DNA of 8,654 bases from NCBI GenBank assembly GCA_021797295.1, contig JAKAAA010000005.1, positions 13,273 through 21,926 on the forward strand. Direction: 5' to 3'. Shown piece after piece: positions 5,640 through 8,654 of this stretch. Made by a program: the position numbers and the translations under genes. How positions within the stretch are numbered: position 1 is the first letter of the stretch; each line of letters opens with the position of its first letter. This DNA comes from Thermoplasmata archaeon. GTDB taxonomy: Archaea; Thermoplasmatota; Thermoplasmata; Thermoplasmatales; Thermoplasmataceae. The notes beneath the pieces were generated by a model. That model did no database searches and was not told the origin of the DNA. It saw only the letters and a list, made by a program, of their open reading frames with translations.

Positions 5640-6782
5640 TTATCCACCGAACATAAAATATTTTATCAGTTTAGGTTTTCTCAAGAGGATGGAGAATACA
5701 ACCCTTGCCGGATAGTCTATGTCTCCCAGGGAGTTTATTCTTTTTATAATGTCCTCAGTATCTATGGTATCGTAGATCTTATTCAGCATCTGATCATTTG
5801 TGCTGATTCTGGCAAAGTATCTCTGTATAATGGAATCAATATAAAGCTCTCTGCCTATTTCATGTTTCCACAGTTTTTGATATTCTTTCAGGGATTCCTC
5901 AGAAAAATCATCCCTTTCAAAGGCACTGTTAATCGCAGTATATGCATTCTTTGCCGAAATTATTCCGGTATATATGCCCCCTCCGGAGAGTGGTTTCACA
6001 ATTCCTGCCGCATCCCCCAGGAGTACAGATCTATTGCTATATGTTTTTTTCAGGTAATTTATGGGTATTGGACCCGCATTGATGCCCAGTATCTGAGACC
6101 TTTCAAATTTGCTATTTATATTCTTGAAATATTTTATAGCAGTGACATGGTCAACGCCCACGCCGATTCTTGTAATTTCGCCGGATGGCACTGCCCATCC
6201 AAAAAAACCCTTGCTGTTTTCCGACCCGATAAAAACGTTGACATCATCCTGATCCTCCAGATGGAAAGAAGAATCAACCTGATATGTGGATATGAGTTTT
6301 CTGGGCCGCTCATAATTCAATGCGTACCTTATCCTGCTGTTTGCGCCATCCGCGCCAACCACGAGCCTCGCTTTTTCAAACTTGATTTCGCCGTTTTCAC
6401 GGTACTTCACCTCGGCATAATCTTCATTCACCGTGGCATCCAGCACCCTTGCGTTTATTCTTATATCTGCGCCGGCACCGATTGCCATGGCAGATACATC
6501 TTTATCAAATTCATCACGGTACATGACTATAGTTTTTTCACCCTTTGATATGTGTATGCTTTTTCCGTTGGGGAAAAATACGTTTGCACCGTGAACCTCA
6601 TTAACCCTGGATTTTGATTGAACGTAGTTGAATACCCTCTCGGATACAAGACCGGTGCATTCAACGGGTTTTCCTATCTCCTTATGCTCCTCCAGTTGAA
6701 GAACACTATACCCGTTTTGGGATAATAAATATGAAAGGTATGACCCCGAAGGCCCTGCTCCAGCGATAATTACATCGTACAC
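5640..6782 (-). CDS. geranylgeranyl reductase family FAD-dependent oxidoreductase
   Basis: The 380-residue flavoprotein belongs to the geranylgeranyl reductase (GGR) branch of the PHBH-type fold. The FAD-binding Rossmann motif is G8-A-G-P-S-G13 with the ribose-binding acid at E31. The 'PVECTGLVS' segment (39-47) carries the conserved Cys42 that lines the active site in this family. The second FAD motif is 'VVGADGANS' (141-149), and the third is 'LLGDAAGIVKPLSGGG' (254-269). The substrate-side GGR motif YxWxFPx7-8GxG appears as 'FGWAVP' (194-199) followed by GVG (207-209). Members use FAD to reduce prenyl double bonds, such as those of the archaeal digeranylgeranyl phospholipid. This sequence differs from the Thermoplasma GGR I recall ('SPVRCGEGLS'), so it is probably a paralogue with another substrate. 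The start is GTG 6782: no in-frame ATG exists nearby, and TATAAATA lies 21-28 nt before it. Confidence 0.87.
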   Translation of the reverse strand: MYDVIIAGAGPSGSYLSYLLSQNGYSVLQLEEHKEIGKPVECTGLVSERVFNYVQSKSRVNEVHGANVFFPNGKSIHISKGEKTIVMYRDEFDKDVSAMAIGAGADIRINARVLDATVNEDYAEVKYRENGEIKFEKARLVVGADGANSRIRYALNYERPRKLISTYQVDSSFHLEDQDDVNVFIGSENSKGFFGWAVPSGEITRIGVGVDHVTAIKYFKNINSKFERSQILGINAGPIPINYLKKTYSNRSVLLGDAAGIVKPLSGGGIYTGIISAKNAYTAINSAFERDDFSEESLKEYQKLWKHEIGRELYIDSIIQRYFARISTNDQMLNKIYDTIDTEDIIKRINSLGDIDYPARVVFSILLRKPKLIKYFMFGG

Positions 6783-6802
6783 TATTATTGATATTAATTT
6801 AA

Positions 6803-6810
6803 TATTTATA
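6803..6810 (-). promoter_or_regulatory. TATA box for the flavoprotein gene
   Basis: The reverse strand reads TATAAATA, a near-consensus archaeal TATA box 21-28 nt before GTG 6782. The spacing supports a leaderless transcript starting on or next to the GTG, and so decides the start codon. The preceding TAAGAT (6811-6816) occupies the BRE position. Confidence 0.6.
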
Positions 6811-6819
6811 ATCTTACAA

Positions 6820-6835
6820 ATTAATGCATTAATGC
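6820..6835. repeat. tandem octamer ATTAATGC x2, candidate operator
   Basis: ATTAATGC occurs twice in perfect tandem. The same bases contain two overlapping perfect palindromes, TTAATGCATTAA (6821-6832) and GCATTAATGC (6826-6835). The element lies 9 nt upstream of the flavoprotein TATA box, outside the BRE, where archaeal activators or repressors usually bind. It is about 57 nt from the TATA box of the divergent membrane-protein gene. A regulatory role is inferred from position and symmetry only. Confidence 0.35.
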
Positions 6836-6892
6836 GGTTCAAGGTATTTTATATTTCCTGTTCAGACTTCATGCACGGAATGTACTGGAATA

Positions 6893-6900
6893 TTTTTATA
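6893..6900 (+). promoter_or_regulatory. TATA box for the membrane-protein gene
   Basis: TTTTTATA is centred about 28 nt before ATG 6924, but lies only a few bases before the more upstream ATG 6903. This favours ATG 6924 as the start of a leaderless mRNA. A second AT-rich box at about 6848-6855 could instead serve ATG 6903 with a leader of about 25 nt. Confidence 0.45.
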
Positions 6901-6923
6901 ACATGATTAACTATAAAGCCATA

Positions 6924-7628
6924 ATGAATATCAGGGAATTTTTAAAAAAGTACAATAGAATATTTGTTCCCATTATAGCAATATTGTACGCCCTGCTTAT
7001 ATTCACAGTATCAATATATTACGCTTATCTGTTCATCCTGATATTCACAATACCTGTTGTAATGTTTTTATTAATGCATTTTCTCGGCATGTATAAATTC
7101 AAACCCCGTCTTTTCGGGGGTATTGTAATACTTCTGGTGGTGCTTTTAATAGCAGGTGGTATGTATTCTACATATTTTTACGATCTAAGTGGAAAGGAAA
7201 GCAAGGATATTAATGGCACATCAATAACAGTTGATATATCACCATTTTCCGGTGTTGATAAAAACTATAATTTCACTGTGACTACCGATTATACAGGTTC
7301 CCTGAATTCATCCTATCTCTATATTTATTCCGGGGGAACATATTCACAGAATATAAGCTATTCAAAACTTAATCATACTAAGCATGATGGCATTACCACT
7401 ATGTACTATGATACGAAGCTCCCCTCTGGACTGTACGATACAAATTACACTATCCCTGGCAACATTACTATTAGCACGGTCGGTCCGGTTAATGTCGGCA
7501 GATTAACATTTTATGAGGTTTATGTTTTCGCCCTGGCAGATGAATATATTGCATCAATAGGAATACTGTATGTCATAGGGATAGTTGTTGCCTACTTCAT
7601 CAATAAAAAAGGTATAATAAGATCGTGA
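6924..7628 (+). CDS. hypothetical four-TM surface protein with a sequon-rich ectodomain
   Basis: I do not recognise this 234-residue protein. A basic N-terminus ('REFLKKYNR', inside) is followed by TM1 (about 13-31), TM2 (34-54), a basic loop 'YKFKPR' (inside) and TM3 (63-85). A soluble domain of about 120 residues (86-205, outside) comes next, then TM4 (208-226) and a basic tail 'NKKGIIR' (inside). All four helices obey the positive-inside rule. The outer domain is rich in Tyr, Ser, Thr and Asn, has no Cys, and looks all-beta. It carries seven N-x-S/T sequons, at N97, N116, N128, N143, N150, N174 and N180. This suggests a heavily N-glycosylated envelope protein; its function is unknown. An in-frame ATG at 6903 would add seven residues. 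It is divergent from the flavoprotein gene and followed by the PhoU-like gene after 58 bp. Confidence 0.75.
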   Translation: MNIREFLKKYNRIFVPIIAILYALLIFTVSIYYAYLFILIFTIPVVMFLLMHFLGMYKFKPRLFGGIVILLVVLLIAGGMYSTYFYDLSGKESKDINGTSITVDISPFSGVDKNYNFTVTTDYTGSLNSSYLYIYSGGTYSQNISYSKLNHTKHDGITTMYYDTKLPSGLYDTNYTIPGNITISTVGPVNVGRLTFYEVYVFALADEYIASIGILYVIGIVVAYFINKKGIIRS

Positions 7629-7635
7629 ATATATA

Positions 7636-7647
7636 TTTTTTAATTTT
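7636..7647 (+). terminator. oligo-T archaeal terminator candidate
   Basis: T-runs of six (7636-7641) and four (7644-7647) follow the stop codon of the membrane-protein gene by about 8 nt and precede the next promoter. Archaeal RNA polymerase stops at such runs without a hairpin, and no hairpin is seen here. Confidence 0.35.
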
Positions 7648-7652
7648 AATAG

Positions 7653-7664
7653 ATATTTATATAT
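7653..7664 (+). promoter_or_regulatory. TATA box for the PhoU-like gene
   Basis: TATTTATATATA is centred about 28 nt before ATG 7687. It predicts a leaderless transcript independent of the membrane-protein gene upstream. Confidence 0.5.
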
Positions 7665-7686
7665 AGTTATTAATTATCATATATAC

Positions 7687-8654
7687 ATGCAGTCCGTAAG
7701 AAAAATTCAGCTCACAGGAGGGTCTACCTATATAGTATCCCTGCCATCAAAATGGGTTAAAAGCAACAATCTCCAGCAGAGTAGCGAGGTAAAAATAGAA
7801 GAATCCAGGAACAGGCTGGTACTCTATGGAAATGGCGATGTGAAAACGGATATTGAAAAACATTTGATACTCAATTCAAAAATGGATTCAAAAAGTATAG
7901 AGAGAGCATTAATCTCCCTCTATATTTCCGGATATGACACACTGGCAATAACAAGTTCGTTTTACATAAGTGATGAAACCCGGGATGCAATTAAAAAATT
8001 TTCCAAGCTTGTCATAGGCATTGAAATATTTGAAGAGGATTCAAAGAAGATAGTGCTTCAAAATGTACTGAATTCAAATTCGTATCCCATATATAACTCC
8101 ATAAAACGGATGTCCTTGAATGTTGAGTCTATGATTTACGATACAATCAAGGGTATAAATGATAAGGATACTGATCTTCTCAGGAATGTAGTTGAACGTG
8201 ATGATGAAATTGATCGATTCCAGTGGTACATATACAGGGAGGTTAAGGGCAAAAGCTGTGAAGACCCAAATAGCATATACTATCTTATTATATCCAGAAT
8301 TCTGGAAAGGATGGCCGATCATACCGTAAACATATGCAAAATATGGCTTGATCGTGAGGACGTGGAAGCTCCGTATAAAAAAGTAGTAGAGAACCTTTCC
8401 TTCTCCCTGGATCTGTTCAAAAAATCCATGGCACTGTTTTACTCAAAAAAATATAGCGGCCTGAATGATATAATCTCATTCAAAAAAACCATAATGAATC
8501 AGAAAAAGGAACTTCTCGATCTGGGAAAAAATTCAGATATTGCCACTGTATCGTTTTCATCGGAAGAAATATCAAGAATCGCACTTTATTCAACGGATAT
8601 AGCTGAACTTGCAATGGATATGGTACTTTCAATGCAAAATGAAATAACATTATA
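7687..8654 (+). CDS. AbrB-PhoU fusion, phosphate-uptake regulator-like (open at window end)
   Basis: At least 322 residues are read before the window ends. Residues 1-47 form a SpoVT/AbrB-type DNA-binding domain, with the archaeal signature 'RKIQLTGGSTYIVSLPSKW' (5-23). A linker domain follows (about 50-130), then two PhoU three-helix repeats. The first repeat has 'ERDDEIDR' (170-177) and 'ISRILERMADHTVNI' (202-216), the acidic metal-binding signature of PhoU. The second has the weaker 'ISRIALYSTDIAELAM' near the end. In bacteria PhoU links the Pst transporter to the PhoR sensor. In archaea, which mostly lack PhoR/PhoB, the AbrB-fused form is thought to act on DNA directly. The last two bases are TA after codon 322, and the length is close to that of full family members, so the stop may be the next base. 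An 82-codon reading frame on the opposite strand inside it is an antisense shadow. Confidence 0.88.
   Translation, partial: MQSVRKIQLTGGSTYIVSLPSKWVKSNNLQQSSEVKIEESRNRLVLYGNGDVKTDIEKHLILNSKMDSKSIERALISLYISGYDTLAITSSFYISDETRDAIKKFSKLVIGIEIFEEDSKKIVLQNVLNSNSYPIYNSIKRMSLNVESMIYDTIKGINDKDTDLLRNVVERDDEIDRFQWYIYREVKGKSCEDPNSIYYLIISRILERMADHTVNICKIWLDREDVEAPYKKVVENLSFSLDLFKKSMALFYSKKYSGLNDIISFKKTIMNQKKELLDLGKNSDIATVSFSSEEISRIALYSTDIAELAMDMVLSMQNEITL

Noticed and set aside
5862..6548. 228-codon open frame on the + strand
   Set aside because: It lies wholly antisense to the flavoprotein gene, whose motifs and promoter are clear. Its product is rich in Cys, His and Trp with no domain pattern, as expected of an antisense shadow.
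1..8654. CRISPR array, toxin-antitoxin pair, insertion sequence or other mobile element
   Set aside because: No regularly spaced repeats, transposase or integrase motifs, or terminal inverted repeats were seen, and base composition is even across the window.

Overview
The window looks like chromosomal DNA of an acidophilic archaeon of the Thermoplasmatales (Ferroplasma, Acidiplasma, Picrophilus, Thermoplasma or Cuniculiplasma type). This rests on four things: AT-rich coding with heavy ATA and AGG use; a TATA-like box 23-29 nt before most start codons, as in leaderless archaeal transcripts; archaeal protein families (archaeosine-type PUA domain, archaeal MDP-1-like HAD phosphatase, geranylgeranyl reductase family, AbrB-PhoU fusion); and an N-glycosylation-rich surface protein. 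The genus is a guess. I see no rRNA, tRNA, CRISPR array, insertion sequence or phage gene. This is ordinary, compact chromosome with a few lineage-specific genes.

Layout. Bases 1-192 (+) are the 3' end of a tRNA-modification gene with a PUA domain. It abuts, stop to stop, a reverse-strand GNAT acetyltransferase (193-834). A 168-bp divergent promoter region follows, then a HAD phosphatase (1003-1524, +) and an apparent two-gene operon of unrecognised proteins (1625-2269 and 2280-3179, +). These run convergently, with a 4-nt gap, into a reverse-strand block. In transcription order that block is a geranylgeranyl-reductase-family flavoprotein (6782-5640), an EamA/DMT transporter (5561-4680) and an MFS phosphate:H+ symporter of the PHS family (4599-3184). 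Each of the three has its own candidate TATA box. From a second divergent promoter region (6783-6923) a four-TM protein with a sequon-rich ectodomain reads right (6924-7628, +). It is followed by an AbrB-PhoU regulator (7687 to the window end, +).

How the genes relate. The clearest theme is phosphate: the PHS-type permease keeps every phosphate-contacting residue I can recall from the fungal PiPT structure, and the last gene is a PhoU-like protein with its own DNA-binding domain. They lie about 3 kb apart on opposite strands, so a regulatory link is inference. The flavoprotein and the sequon-rich protein both point to the cell envelope. The best places to look for new biology are the 1625-3179 pair, whose proteins I can only match to degenerate papain-like and PLD-like patterns, and the tandem octamer ATTAATGC just upstream of the flavoprotein TATA box.
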